Shown piece after piece: positions 7,977-15,249 of a stretch of DNA of 15,809 nucleotides. The notes under the pieces are model-generated. The model did not search any database, was not told the DNA's origin, and saw nothing but the letters and a program-made list of their open reading frames with translations. Made by a program: the position numbers and the translations under genes. Position 1 is the stretch's first letter. Each line of letters begins with the position of its first letter. The stretch is taken from positions 1-15,809 of the forward strand of contig JAAXGS010000028.1 of assembly GCA_012271225.1 (NCBI GenBank), in the 5' to 3' direction. Source of the stretch: Dehalococcoidia bacterium (GTDB taxonomy: Bacteria > Chloroflexota > Dehalococcoidia > UBA6926).

Positions 7977-8476
7977 TCCCGCCTCCCCCGTTCCATCTGC
8001 TGCCCATGCATTTCCTGCTTTACAGCGCTGCCCGCCGCCTCGATGGCTTTCACCTTTTCAAGGCGGCGCGCGTGCCGCTCTTCCCCCGTGAAAGCCGCGC
8101 AGAGGAAGGCGTGAACAATCGCCTCCATCAGGGATGAGCCGATGACGCGCGTTCCCAGAGCCAGGACGTTCATGTCGTCATGCTCCACCCCCTGCCGCGC
8201 GGAATAGGTATCGTGGCAGACGGCCGCCCGAATTCCGGCGACCTTGTTGGCCGCGATGCTTGCGCCAACGCCGCTACCGCACAGGATGACGCCGCGCTCC
8301 GCCCGGCCGTCCACGACGGCCCGCGCGATGGCAAACGCAAAATCCGGGTAGTCATCGTGCGGCCGGAGTTCGCGCGCGCCGAGGTCGATCGCGGTGTGCC
8401 CCAGCGCCTCCACTCGCTTTCGGAGGGTGTCCTTCAGCGGGAAGCCCGCGTGGTCTGCGCCAATCGCGACGCGCAT
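7973..8476 (-). CDS. rpiB: Ribose-5-phosphate isomerase B (RpiB/LacAB family)
   Basis: A 167-residue cytoplasmic sugar-phosphate isomerase interconverting ribose 5-phosphate and ribulose 5-phosphate. Family signatures are plain: GADHAG (6-11), DYPDFA (42-47), LCGSGVGASIAANK with catalytic C66, and EHDDMNVLALG with H99. It is somewhat longer than the usual 145-150 residues because of a charged C-terminal tail (about 150-167) that overlaps the M20 start region. A GGGGAGAG ribosome binding site 7 bases upstream abuts the stop of the preceding membrane-protein gene (16-base gap). An isomerase of another sugar phosphate (allose- or galactose-6-phosphate type) cannot be excluded, because the LacAB relatives share these motifs. 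Its position among amide hydrolases is not explained by pentose metabolism alone. Confidence 0.95.
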   Translation of the reverse strand: MRVAIGADHAGFPLKDTLRKRVEALGHTAIDLGARELRPHDDYPDFAFAIARAVVDGRAERGVILCGSGVGASIAANKVAGIRAAVCHDTYSARQGVEHDDMNVLALGTRVIGSSLMEAIVHAFLCAAFTGEERHARRLEKVKAIEAAGSAVKQEMHGQQMERGRRE

Positions 8477-8492
8477 GCGGCCACTCTCCCCG

Positions 8493-9176
8493 CTAGCCCA
8501 GGAATGTCGCGGCCATGTCCGGCGCGACCCGCCCCAGCCATGACAGGGCGATCATCTTGATGATGCAGCCGACGATGACGTAGAAGAAGAACGCCGGAAC
8601 CGGGAAACGGGAGATGCCGGCGATTGCGCTGATGGCGTCACCCGGCGCGAACGGGATCGTATTGCCAAAAAAGAGGATCACCGCGCCCCACTTGCTGTTG
8701 AACAGGGCCGTCATCCGCTGCCTGATTCTGCTGGATTGCCCCATGGCGTTGCGCCCCAACGCGCCAGCCAGATACGCCGTCCCCCCTCCAAGTCCGCCGC
8801 CAAGACCGGTCACAATCCCCAGCCGCCACGGATCGATGATCTCCGCCATGCTGAGAATGATCAGGATGCCCGGCGCGGGCAGCACGACCGTGGCGCTGGA
8901 TGTCAGGCTGATGATGAACGCGCCGATGAGGCCGAACTGCTCAATGCGCGCCTCATCGGCATTCAGGTACGCGATGAAGAGCCCCCCGGCAACCAGGAAC
9001 GTGCCGAAAAAGAGACCGCTGAGCGCGATCTTCATCTGAGTGGTCAACCTGACCTGCGCGGGATGGAATCGGCTGAGCCGGTCTCGCAGCGGCTCAAGCT
9101 CATCCGGGCGGCGCACGCCCGCGCGGCCCCGCCTCCGCCCCGCCGTTCGGGCCGGCGCCGTGCGGCTCGGGTCCAT
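8493..9176 (-). CDS. DedA/VTT-domain-like integral membrane protein
   Basis: With the start at ATG 9176 this is 227 residues. A basic, Arg-rich cytoplasmic N-terminus of about 45 residues precedes a first hydrophobic segment (ALSGLFFGTFLVAGGLFIAY). Further hydrophobic segments follow, with PAPGILI, a Gly-rich GLGGGLGGGTAYLAGALGR helix, and a KWGAVILFFGNTIPFAPGD re-entrant-like segment, then AGISRFPVPAFFFYVIVG. This layout matches the VTT/SNARE-associated (DedA) fold, whose characterised members move lipids or support envelope homeostasis. The usual RxxPxxR element reads GNTIPFAPGD here, so the canonical arginines are absent. Start choice is uncertain: ATG 9035 would remove the basic tail and ATG 9329 would add 51 residues of poor quality. 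None has a strong ribosome binding site. Confidence 0.75.
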   Translation of the reverse strand: MDPSRTAPARTAGRRRGRAGVRRPDELEPLRDRLSRFHPAQVRLTTQMKIALSGLFFGTFLVAGGLFIAYLNADEARIEQFGLIGAFIISLTSSATVVLPAPGILIILSMAEIIDPWRLGIVTGLGGGLGGGTAYLAGALGRNAMGQSSRIRQRMTALFNSKWGAVILFFGNTIPFAPGDAISAIAGISRFPVPAFFFYVIVGCIIKMIALSWLGRVAPDMAATFLG

Positions 9177-9201
9177 CTGCGGCGCGTCCGGCGCTCGCCG
9201 C

Positions 9202-9236
9202 GTCACGGGTGACAGGCCTGTCCAGCGTGTTGTCAC
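9202..9236. promoter_or_regulatory. Nested inverted repeats upstream of the DedA-like gene
   Basis: Three inverted repeats overlap in the 198-bp spacer between two minus-strand genes. They are GTCAC-GG-GTGAC (9202-9213), the perfect 12-base palindrome GACAGGCCTGTC (9211-9222), and GTGACA (9209-9214) with TGTCAC (9231-9236). The GTGACAGG / CCTGTC combination also occurs in the aapJ divergent spacer at 4020-4042. On the minus strand a TAGAAT -10-like element lies at 9315-9310, without a convincing -35. A regulator site or leader structure is possible. Confidence 0.4.
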
Positions 9237-9374
9237 TCTCTCCCAACTCCTCGTCTCTGCTCCAACAAGCCGATGCCGCTGTCCAACATCAGTAATGCTC
9301 CCTGCCGTTATTCTATCGCCTGCCAACACGTGCCTGATACGTCAGCCGGACATCCTCTCCCCGTTCCGGCTCCG

Positions 9375-10313
9375 TCACAGAACAAAAGCCTCATCCAACT
9401 TGTCCGTCAAACTCGTCGGCTCCACTCCAAAGACCGAGCGCATGATCTCCGGATCCGTTCGATTATCCCGTGTCAGCTGCCGCAGTTCCGAAGTCGTGAT
9501 GAGCGCGCTCTTTCTGACAAGGCGGGGCAGGGACGCTCCCGCAAGCAGCAGCGGGGCGGGCAAAGGCAGAACGATGCGTCTGAGCCTGAGACGGCGCATG
9601 GCCAACTGCGCCAACTCCCGGTAGCTCCACGTGTCCGGGCCTCCAAGCTCGTATGTGCCGCCCAGCACGCTGCTCTCCCGCAGCGCCGCCGCAACGCACG
9701 CGGCGGCGTCATCACGCCACAGCGGCTGATACAGCCCGTCCCGGCGCGGCACAACCGCGAACGGCCGCGTGCGCCGCAGGCTCTGCGCGATGCGGTCGAA
9801 CATGCTGCCGCGCACGCCAAAGAGGACGGACGGGCGGAGAATGACCCAATCCAGGTCCGATTCCCGCGTTTCCCGTTCGGCATGTCCTCGTGTTCGTTCA
9901 AAGGCATCGGGGGACGTTGAATCGGCGCCAATGCCGGTCACGTGGACAAGATGGCGGACGCCGGCCAGGCGAGCGGCCTGAATAACCGCGCGGGCGCCCT
10001 CACGAAACACGCCGTCAAACGTTTGCCCGGGCCCGGTCTCACGGAGAATGCCAACAAGGTGCGCCACGGCATCCGCGCCTGTGAGCGCATGCGCAAGTTT
10101 GTCGACATCACGAATGTCTCCGTCGTAGGGAACGATGCCGGGGGCAACCGCCGCCTGTGTTGCCCGCCGCGCGTAGACGCGCGTCACATACCCCTCTGCA
10201 AGCAGGCGGTTGGCAATGACGCTTCCCATGACTCCCGTCCCGCCCGTCACAAGTACGGTAGAATGGACGTTAGCGTGGGACGGCGGAGCGGCCGGGCTGC
10301 CTGATGCGGCCAT
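9375..10313 (-). CDS. NAD(P)-binding NmrA/NDUFA9-like epimerase-family protein (atypical SDR)
   Basis: A 312-residue Rossmann-fold protein of the extended or atypical short-chain dehydrogenase group. The dinucleotide-binding loop VTGGTGVMG lies at about 22-30, followed by ARR in the cofactor-selecting region, DGDIRD near 60, and AVAHLVGI. The WVILRPSVLFG strand is typical of NmrA/complex-I-39-kDa-subunit-like proteins, which often lack the classical YxxxK and act as redox sensors, quinone-related or isomerase-like enzymes. I see no clear YxxxK here. I chose ATG 10313; the frame is open up to 10445, but those extra residues have no family character. The start is preceded by TATACT and GGAGA only, and may be leaderless. 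It is divergent from the lipoprotein gene at 10389. The specific substrate is unknown. Confidence 0.85.
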   Translation of the reverse strand: MAASGSPAAPPSHANVHSTVLVTGGTGVMGSVIANRLLAEGYVTRVYARRATQAAVAPGIVPYDGDIRDVDKLAHALTGADAVAHLVGILRETGPGQTFDGVFREGARAVIQAARLAGVRHLVHVTGIGADSTSPDAFERTRGHAERETRESDLDWVILRPSVLFGVRGSMFDRIAQSLRRTRPFAVVPRRDGLYQPLWRDDAAACVAAALRESSVLGGTYELGGPDTWSYRELAQLAMRRLRLRRIVLPLPAPLLLAGASLPRLVRKSALITTSELRQLTRDNRTDPEIMRSVFGVEPTSLTDKLDEAFVL

Positions 10314-10319
10314 TCTCCA

Positions 10320-10325
10320 AGTATA
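10320..10325 (-). promoter_or_regulatory. Candidate -10 element for a leaderless transcript of the NmrA-like gene
   Basis: On the minus strand TATACT sits six bases before the chosen ATG at 10313, the spacing expected if transcription starts at or next to the start codon. No convincing -35 is found 16-18 bases upstream. A GGAGA between the box and the ATG is too close to work as a normal ribosome binding site. An 11-base odd palindrome GGCTGACAGCC lies just upstream at 10333-10343. Confidence 0.35.
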
Positions 10326-10388
10326 GCCGCATGGCTGACAGCCCATTGAGATCCTGCGCGCGCCAACGGGAGATATAGCCTTAATCCA

Positions 10389-11627
10389 ATGATTCCTGAG
10401 AATGGGCTCGCCACAAAAAGGCTGAGCCTTGCGCGGAAGATTCACATGGCGGCGCTGATTGCTCTGGCGGTTGCGCTGGTGCTGATTGGCTGCGATTTTG
10501 CGGGAGCGCCGACAGTCCGTCCCACCCCGACGCCCCGTCCCACCTATACCCCGATTCCGACGTTCACACCGACCGTGACGGCAACTCCGACGGCAACGGC
10601 GACACCGACAGCGACGCCGCGTCCGCCTCTGCCAACGGCGACGGCCCGCCCAGCGACGGCGACGCCCACCCCCACCCCCCTGCCGATCCTGGACCCGGAG
10701 GAGCTGCGGGTGGCGGCGGAGAAATCCATTGTCCGCATCAACGTGGGCAACTCTCAGGGATCAGGGTTTGTCTTTGATGAGAACGGATACATTCTCACCA
10801 GTTCCGATCTGATACCGCATGACGCGGCAAACATCAGCGTCACGCATCCGGAGATCGGCGTGACCTTCGCCGTCATTGTCGGGCGTGACGAGAGCAAGGA
10901 TGCCGCCGTTCTCCGCGTCAGCGCGCCGGACATGTTAAGCACACTGACTCCGGTTATGGATTCATATGTGCCGGTTGAGGAGCCCACGGTGGCGGTGGGG
11001 TATCTTGGCGGCACACTCGGAGGCGCAGGGACAGTGGCGGCGGTGGGGCCCGTGCTGTCGCAGCGTGAGGTGGGCGGAACGGTGTTTCTGCAGATCGGAA
11101 CACCCTACGCGGCGGGGTTGACCGGCGCTCCGGTGATGAACCTGACGGGCGAAGTGATCGGCATTGTGTCCTCGAGGAACGACGAAATCCTGGGTCCCTC
11201 CCAACTGGGCACGGGGCTGATTGTCTCCATCGCGTCCATCCAGTCCAGGCTGGATGATCTGCGCCGCGGCGCGCACATCTACCGCCCAACTCCGCCGGAG
11301 GACCTGGTTCCCCAGGGGCCGGAGGTGCCGCCGGTTCCTCCGTTCCCACTCATCTTCACGGGGAAGGTCACCCTGAACGGGCAGCCTGCGCCTGCGGGCG
11401 CCACACTGCAGGCGCGGCTTGGCCGATACATCACGAACATAGCGCTTCTTTCAGAGGAGGGCGCCTACGACCATTTCACCGTTCAGCCGCCACAGGAGGA
11501 GGGCTACGTCGGCGAAGCGATACGTTTCTACGTGAATGGATTCCTTGCGCGCGAGACGTCCGTTTTTGAGGCTCGCGACGGCAGCTCGCCCCTCGTCATC
11601 CTTGACCTCACGGCGGCATCCGGTTGA
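10389..11627 (+). CDS. Lipoprotein with Pro/Thr linker and degenerate trypsin-like (HtrA-type) protease domain
   Basis: A 412-residue envelope lipoprotein. The basic n-region and hydrophobic segment end in lipobox LIGC (Cys35). A Pro/Thr/Ala linker spans about 42-98. The trypsin-like domain covers roughly 104-292: GSGFVFDENGYILTSSDLI aligns with the HtrA GSG...GYILTNNHV region, KDAAVLRV (D171) with the catalytic-Asp strand, and GLTGAPVMNLTGEVIGI with GNSGGPLVN.GEVIGI. Thus the catalytic His position is D140 and the nucleophile is T245, so it is probably not an active protease. Instead of a PDZ domain, a beta-rich C-terminal domain (about 318-412, FTGKVTLNGQPAPAGATL onward) resembles carbohydrate-binding-like or carboxypeptidase-regulatory folds. 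ATG 10389 may be leaderless (TAGCCT seven bases upstream). A binding or scaffolding role at the cell surface is inferred. Confidence 0.88.
   Translation: MIPENGLATKRLSLARKIHMAALIALAVALVLIGCDFAGAPTVRPTPTPRPTYTPIPTFTPTVTATPTATATPTATPRPPLPTATARPATATPTPTPLPILDPEELRVAAEKSIVRINVGNSQGSGFVFDENGYILTSSDLIPHDAANISVTHPEIGVTFAVIVGRDESKDAAVLRVSAPDMLSTLTPVMDSYVPVEEPTVAVGYLGGTLGGAGTVAAVGPVLSQREVGGTVFLQIGTPYAAGLTGAPVMNLTGEVIGIVSSRNDEILGPSQLGTGLIVSIASIQSRLDDLRRGAHIYRPTPPEDLVPQGPEVPPVPPFPLIFTGKVTLNGQPAPAGATLQARLGRYITNIALLSEEGAYDHFTVQPPQEEGYVGEAIRFYVNGFLARETSVFEARDGSSPLVILDLTAASG
10510..10683 (+). repeat. Low-complexity Pro/Thr/Ala-coding tract
   Basis: Degenerate short repeats of ACN-CCN and GCN-ACN codons encode the extracellular linker of the lipoprotein (about residues 41-98). 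The unit is imperfect, with runs such as CCGACGGCAACGGCG and CCCACCCCCACCCC. Such Pro/Thr linkers after a lipobox are common in Chloroflexota envelope proteins and are a likely site for O-glycosylation and length variation. Confidence 0.8.
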
Positions 11628-11680
11628 CGCGTGACGCTTCATCCATAAATCCCGGCACGATCTGACGCTCTCCTGCCGAT

Positions 11681-12451
11681 ATGCATGTCCGCCTCACCGG
11701 CGCCCACAATGCCGAATCCGCGGAGACGCGCCTGGCGGGGCTTGTCGTCGATGGCCGCATCGCGCTCGATGCCGGCAGCCTGACCCGATCGCTGTCGGTG
11801 GAGGAGCTGCGTGAACTCCGCCACGTATTCGTGACGCACCGACACTACGACCATATTCGTGACTTGCCCGCGCTGGCGTACGCGACCCCGCAGGCCGGAA
11901 CGCTCCATATCTACGGCCCGCAGGACACGCTTGACGCCCTGGCAGACCATCTGATGAACGATGTCATCTATTCCGCGTACCACAACCGCGCGGGCCGGGA
12001 CGGAGCGCCGCGCGCGGCGCTCCACGCTCTGGAGCCGCCCCGCCCCGTGCGCATCGGTGAGATCACCGTTACGCCGTATGACACTCCGCATACCGCGCCG
12101 GCCGTGGGGTATTCCGTTGAGGGCAATGGAGCACGCATCGCGTACACCGGAGACACCGGCGCTGGCTTTTCTGAGCGCTTCCCCGCTCCACTGCCGGACG
12201 TGCTGATTTCCGAGGTGACCTATTCAAATGCAGGACTGGATGACGCGCAGCGGAACGGCCACCTGACGCCGCAACTGCTGCGGACGGAGGTGGAGAATAT
12301 CGTCCGGGGCGCGGGGCGCCCGCCCCGCATCGTCGTTGTGCATCGCAACCCGGACCATGAACGGAAGATCAGGCAGGAGATTGCCGCTCTGCGCGGCGAG
12401 ACGGGATGGGACATCATCCCTGGCGAGGCGGATATGACGCTGCGCGTGTGA
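11681..12451 (+). CDS. Metallo-beta-lactamase-fold hydrolase (RNase Z / class II cyclic phosphodiesterase-like)
   Basis: A 256-residue soluble metal hydrolase. The HxHxDH signature is THRHYDH (H53, H55, D57, H58). Further ligands fit as H137 in PHTAPAVGY, D158 in YTGDTG and H221 in VVVHRNPDH. The PHTAPAVGYSVE...IAYTGDTG arrangement resembles RNase Z and class II cAMP-phosphodiesterase relatives, and GHLTPQLL (193-200) is also seen in the latter. RNase Z itself is less likely because of short length and no evident tRNA-binding arm. It probably hydrolyses a phosphodiester or related bond; the substrate is unknown. The ATG lies 53 bases after the lipoprotein stop, with no obvious Shine-Dalgarno, so co-transcription is plausible. 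The 99-base gap to the next gene shows no strong terminator. Confidence 0.87.
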   Translation: MHVRLTGAHNAESAETRLAGLVVDGRIALDAGSLTRSLSVEELRELRHVFVTHRHYDHIRDLPALAYATPQAGTLHIYGPQDTLDALADHLMNDVIYSAYHNRAGRDGAPRAALHALEPPRPVRIGEITVTPYDTPHTAPAVGYSVEGNGARIAYTGDTGAGFSERFPAPLPDVLISEVTYSNAGLDDAQRNGHLTPQLLRTEVENIVRGAGRPPRIVVVHRNPDHERKIRQEIAALRGETGWDIIPGEADMTLRV

Positions 12452-12550
12452 CACGCAATCCGTTGGAGGGAGCGCGGCCTCTCCTGATGTGAACGATCCC
12501 TCGCGCGCTGTACCATATCCCCAGGAAAAACAGGGGGCGCGAAACGTCTG

Positions 12551-13681
12551 ATGACCGCCGGATTCATGTACAGCCCGGAGTTGACCCGCAATATCCTCCG
12601 TGAGGATCACGTGCTCCGCCCCATGCGCCTGCGTCTGGTCTATGAGCTTCTGCAGGCGTACGGCGTCTTTGACGAGGCTGAGGCCGTCGTCATTGAGCCG
12701 CGCGTGGCCACGGATCAGGAGCTCATGTCCTTCCATCAGCGTGATTATGTTGAGGCGGTGCAGGCCTTCAGCCGCGGCGATGAGCTGGACAGGCAGCATC
12801 GGTACGGCTTTGGCGATAGCGGGGACAACCCGATATCGGAGGGGATGTTTGAGGCGGCGGCCCTTGCGGCGGGGGCGTCCATTGTTGGGGCGGAGGCCGT
12901 GTGGCATGGGCGCGCGGACGTTGTTTTCAACGCCGGCGGCGGCTATCACCATGCCGGCCCGGATTTCGCGTCGGGTTTCTGCGTGTTCAATGATGCCGTC
13001 ATCGCCATTCTGAGGCTGCTCGCGCTGGGCGCGGAGCGCGTCGCGTATGTGGATATCGACGCCCACCACGGCGACGGCGTTCAAAACGCGTTCTACGGCA
13101 GCGACCGCGTCCTGACCGTCTCCGTTCATCAGTCCGGGCGAACCCTGTTTCCGGGCACGGGCGACTGTGAGGAGACGGGCGATGGCGCGGGCGTCGGCTA
13201 TGCCGTGAACCTGCCGCTCGCCCCCGGGACGCATGATGAGGCCTACGCGCACGTCATGGAGCAGGGGGTCGCGCCGCTGATTCGCGCGTTCAGGCCGGAT
13301 GTCCTCGTGACGCAGCAGGGGATCGACACGCACATTGATGACCCCCTCACACATCTGCGGCTCACCTCGGAGGGCCACACCCGCGCCGTTGCCCTGCTCG
13401 GTGGCCTCTCCCCGGGCCGCTGGCTTGCTCTGGGGGGCGGGGGCTATGACCTCTCTGCCGTCGCTCGGTGCTGGGCGATGGATTACGCTGTGATGGCGGG
13501 AGCGGACCTCCCGGATGAGATTCCGCAGTCATTCAGAAATGCGTACGGGCTGACGCGCCTGCGCGACGGATCGGCGCCCGCGCTCCTCGAGGCGGATGAC
13601 GCCCGCATCTGGCGTGAGGCCGAGGAGTCCGTGCGGCGCGTGCGGCAGCTTGTTTTCCCCTTGCACGGACTGGAGTCGTAG
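12551..13681 (+). CDS. acuC: Histone-deacetylase-family amidohydrolase (AcuC-like)
   Basis: A 376-residue zinc deacetylase of the arginase/deacetylase fold, acting in bacteria on acetylated proteins, acetylpolyamines or similar amides. All catalytic residues seem present: GGGYHHA with H133 and H134, DIDAHHGDG with D168 (relay), D170 and H172 (zinc) and D175, QQGIDTH with D259 (third zinc ligand), and GGGGYD with Y299. SGFCVFND (141-148) is typical. The spacing between these residues closely follows bacterial HDAC-like proteins of class I architecture such as AcuC, where the enzyme is thought to reverse acetyl-CoA synthetase acetylation. No acetyl-CoA synthetase or acetyltransferase is in view, so that role is inferred. 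The ATG 12551 is supported by family alignment, but the upstream GGGGGCGCG is distant. Confidence 0.93.
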   Translation: MTAGFMYSPELTRNILREDHVLRPMRLRLVYELLQAYGVFDEAEAVVIEPRVATDQELMSFHQRDYVEAVQAFSRGDELDRQHRYGFGDSGDNPISEGMFEAAALAAGASIVGAEAVWHGRADVVFNAGGGYHHAGPDFASGFCVFNDAVIAILRLLALGAERVAYVDIDAHHGDGVQNAFYGSDRVLTVSVHQSGRTLFPGTGDCEETGDGAGVGYAVNLPLAPGTHDEAYAHVMEQGVAPLIRAFRPDVLVTQQGIDTHIDDPLTHLRLTSEGHTRAVALLGGLSPGRWLALGGGGYDLSAVARCWAMDYAVMAGADLPDEIPQSFRNAYGLTRLRDGSAPALLEADDARIWREAEESVRRVRQLVFPLHGLES

Positions 13682-13769
13682 AGGCCGCGCGGCGTTCCGG
13701 GCGCTGACGGATGGACGGCGCGGCGCTAAAAACCCTGACCATGAGTATGCTTGAGCGGAGGCCCGGCCG

Positions 13770-15209
13770 GTGACCACATCCATAAATTCACAGATCTCGT
13801 TTGGAACCGATGGCTGGCGGGCGGTCATTGCGGAGGATTTCACCTTCGCCAATGTTCGCGCCTGCGCCAGGGGCGTCGGCAGGCACCTGCGCTCACTGGG
13901 GACGGCCGGGCAGGGCGTCATCGTGGGGTACGATACCCGCTTCGGCTCCGAGCGGTTCGCGGCCGCCATCGCCGAGGTCCTGGCCGCGGACGAGATACCG
14001 GTTTTTCTATGTGAGACGTACGCGCCCACGCCGACGGTGAGCTACAACGTCATCGCCCGGCAGGCCGCCGGCGCGATCATCGTCACCGCAAGCCACAACC
14101 CGCCGGAGTGGAACGGATTCAAGTACAAGCCTGAGTACGGCGGCTCCGCGTCCCCGGCGATCATCGCTGCCGTTGAACGTGAGATCCATGAGGGAGAGGC
14201 CGAAGGGCCGCCCAATCTGATGCCGCTGGAGGAGGCCCGCCAAAGCGGCATCGTCACGATGATTGACCCCGCCCCGATCTACGTCGACCAACTCCGGTCT
14301 CTGGTGGACGTTGACCGCATCCGCTCCGCCGGCCTGCGCGTTGTGGTTGATCCGATGTACGGCGCCGGCATGGGCTATTTGATAGAGACACTCGACGGCG
14401 GCGCGACCGAGCTGATGGAGATTCACGGAGAACGCAACCCGGCTTTTCCGGGGATGCGCCAGCCGGAGCCGATCTCCCATAACCTTGGCGAACTGCGCGA
14501 GACCGTTATCCGTTACGGGTGTTCGGTTGGTCTGGCGACGGACGGCGATGCCGATCGGGTGGGCGGCGTGGACGAGAGAGGGCGTTTCCTGACACCCCTT
14601 CAGTTCTTCGCGCTGCTGGCGTTCTATCTGCTTGAGATTCGCGGCGAGCGCGGCCCGCTGGTCAAATCCATCACAAGCTCCCGCATGATCGACATTCTGG
14701 GAGAGCGGTACGGCGTGCCGGTGTATGAGGAGCCCGTGGGGTTCAAGTACGTGGGGCCGCGCATGATGGAGACGGACGCGCTCATCGGGGGAGAGGAGAG
14801 CGGCGGGTTCGGCTTCCGCGGCCACGTGCCGGAGCGTGACGGAGTGCTCTCTGCTCTCTACATTCTTGATGCGCTGGCGCAGACGGGCCGCACCATGTCC
14901 GGCCTGCTTGACTGGCTCTATGAAACCGTCGGCCCGCACCACTACGATCGTCTTGATCTGGCGTTCCCCCCAGACCGTCGGACGGCGGTCATGGGGAGCG
15001 TCGCGGACAGTCAGCCCGCGGAGCTGGCGGGCATGAGCGTGACGGGTGTGACCACCTCGGACGGATTCCGCTTCACGCTGGAGGACGGGTCCTGGCTGCT
15101 GATTCGGTTTTCGGGAACGGAGCCGCTGCTGCGCATCTACGCGGAGGCCAGGTCCATGGAGCGGGTGCAACGCCTCATCAGCGCCGGGCGTGATCTGACC
15201 GGAATCTAG
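13770..15209 (+). CDS. Phosphoglucomutase/phosphomannomutase (alpha-D-phosphohexomutase family)
   Basis: A 479-residue four-domain phosphohexomutase that interconverts hexose 1- and 6-phosphates for cell-envelope sugar-nucleotide synthesis. In order: FGTDGWR (11-17), the active-site loop TASHNPPEWNG with phosphoserine S108, metal-binding DGDADR (258-263), sugar-binding GGEESGG (340-346) and phosphate-binding RFSGTEP (446-452). Substrate preference (glucose, mannose or both) cannot be read from these. Translation starts at GTG 13770, with GCGGAGG 8 bases upstream; an ATG at 13741 is out of frame. It lies 88 bases after acuC and may share its transcript. It ends facing rpsI, only 40 bases from that gene's stop. 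Confidence 0.94.
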   Translation: MTTSINSQISFGTDGWRAVIAEDFTFANVRACARGVGRHLRSLGTAGQGVIVGYDTRFGSERFAAAIAEVLAADEIPVFLCETYAPTPTVSYNVIARQAAGAIIVTASHNPPEWNGFKYKPEYGGSASPAIIAAVEREIHEGEAEGPPNLMPLEEARQSGIVTMIDPAPIYVDQLRSLVDVDRIRSAGLRVVVDPMYGAGMGYLIETLDGGATELMEIHGERNPAFPGMRQPEPISHNLGELRETVIRYGCSVGLATDGDADRVGGVDERGRFLTPLQFFALLAFYLLEIRGERGPLVKSITSSRMIDILGERYGVPVYEEPVGFKYVGPRMMETDALIGGEESGGFGFRGHVPERDGVLSALYILDALAQTGRTMSGLLDWLYETVGPHHYDRLDLAFPPDRRTAVMGSVADSQPAELAGMSVTGVTTSDGFRFTLEDGSWLLIRFSGTEPLLRIYAEARSMERVQRLISAGRDLTGI

Positions 15210-15249
15210 ACGCTTTATCGGCGTTAGGCGCGGGACGCGCGGCAGCCGT

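Noticed and set aside
10314..10445. N-terminal extension of the NmrA-like protein to ATG 10445
   Set aside because: The extra 44 residues would overlap the divergent lipoprotein gene start and precede the Rossmann fold with unrelated sequence.
10510..10683. Repeat tract as a CRISPR or tandem-repeat array
   Set aside because: There are no regular repeat and spacer units; it is a coding Pro/Thr linker in frame with the lipoprotein.
12224..13378. 384-codon minus-strand open frame opposite acuC and the end of the metallo-hydrolase gene
   Set aside because: The plus-strand deacetylase has every catalytic residue; the antisense product has no recognisable motif.
14007..15170. 387-codon minus-strand open frame opposite the phosphohexomutase
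   Set aside because: It mirrors the codon pattern of a well-supported gene and has no protein-like features.
15228..15240. GCGCG-GGA-CGCGC hairpin between the phosphohexomutase gene and rpsI as a terminator
   Set aside because: The stem is only 5 bp and no T tract follows on either strand.
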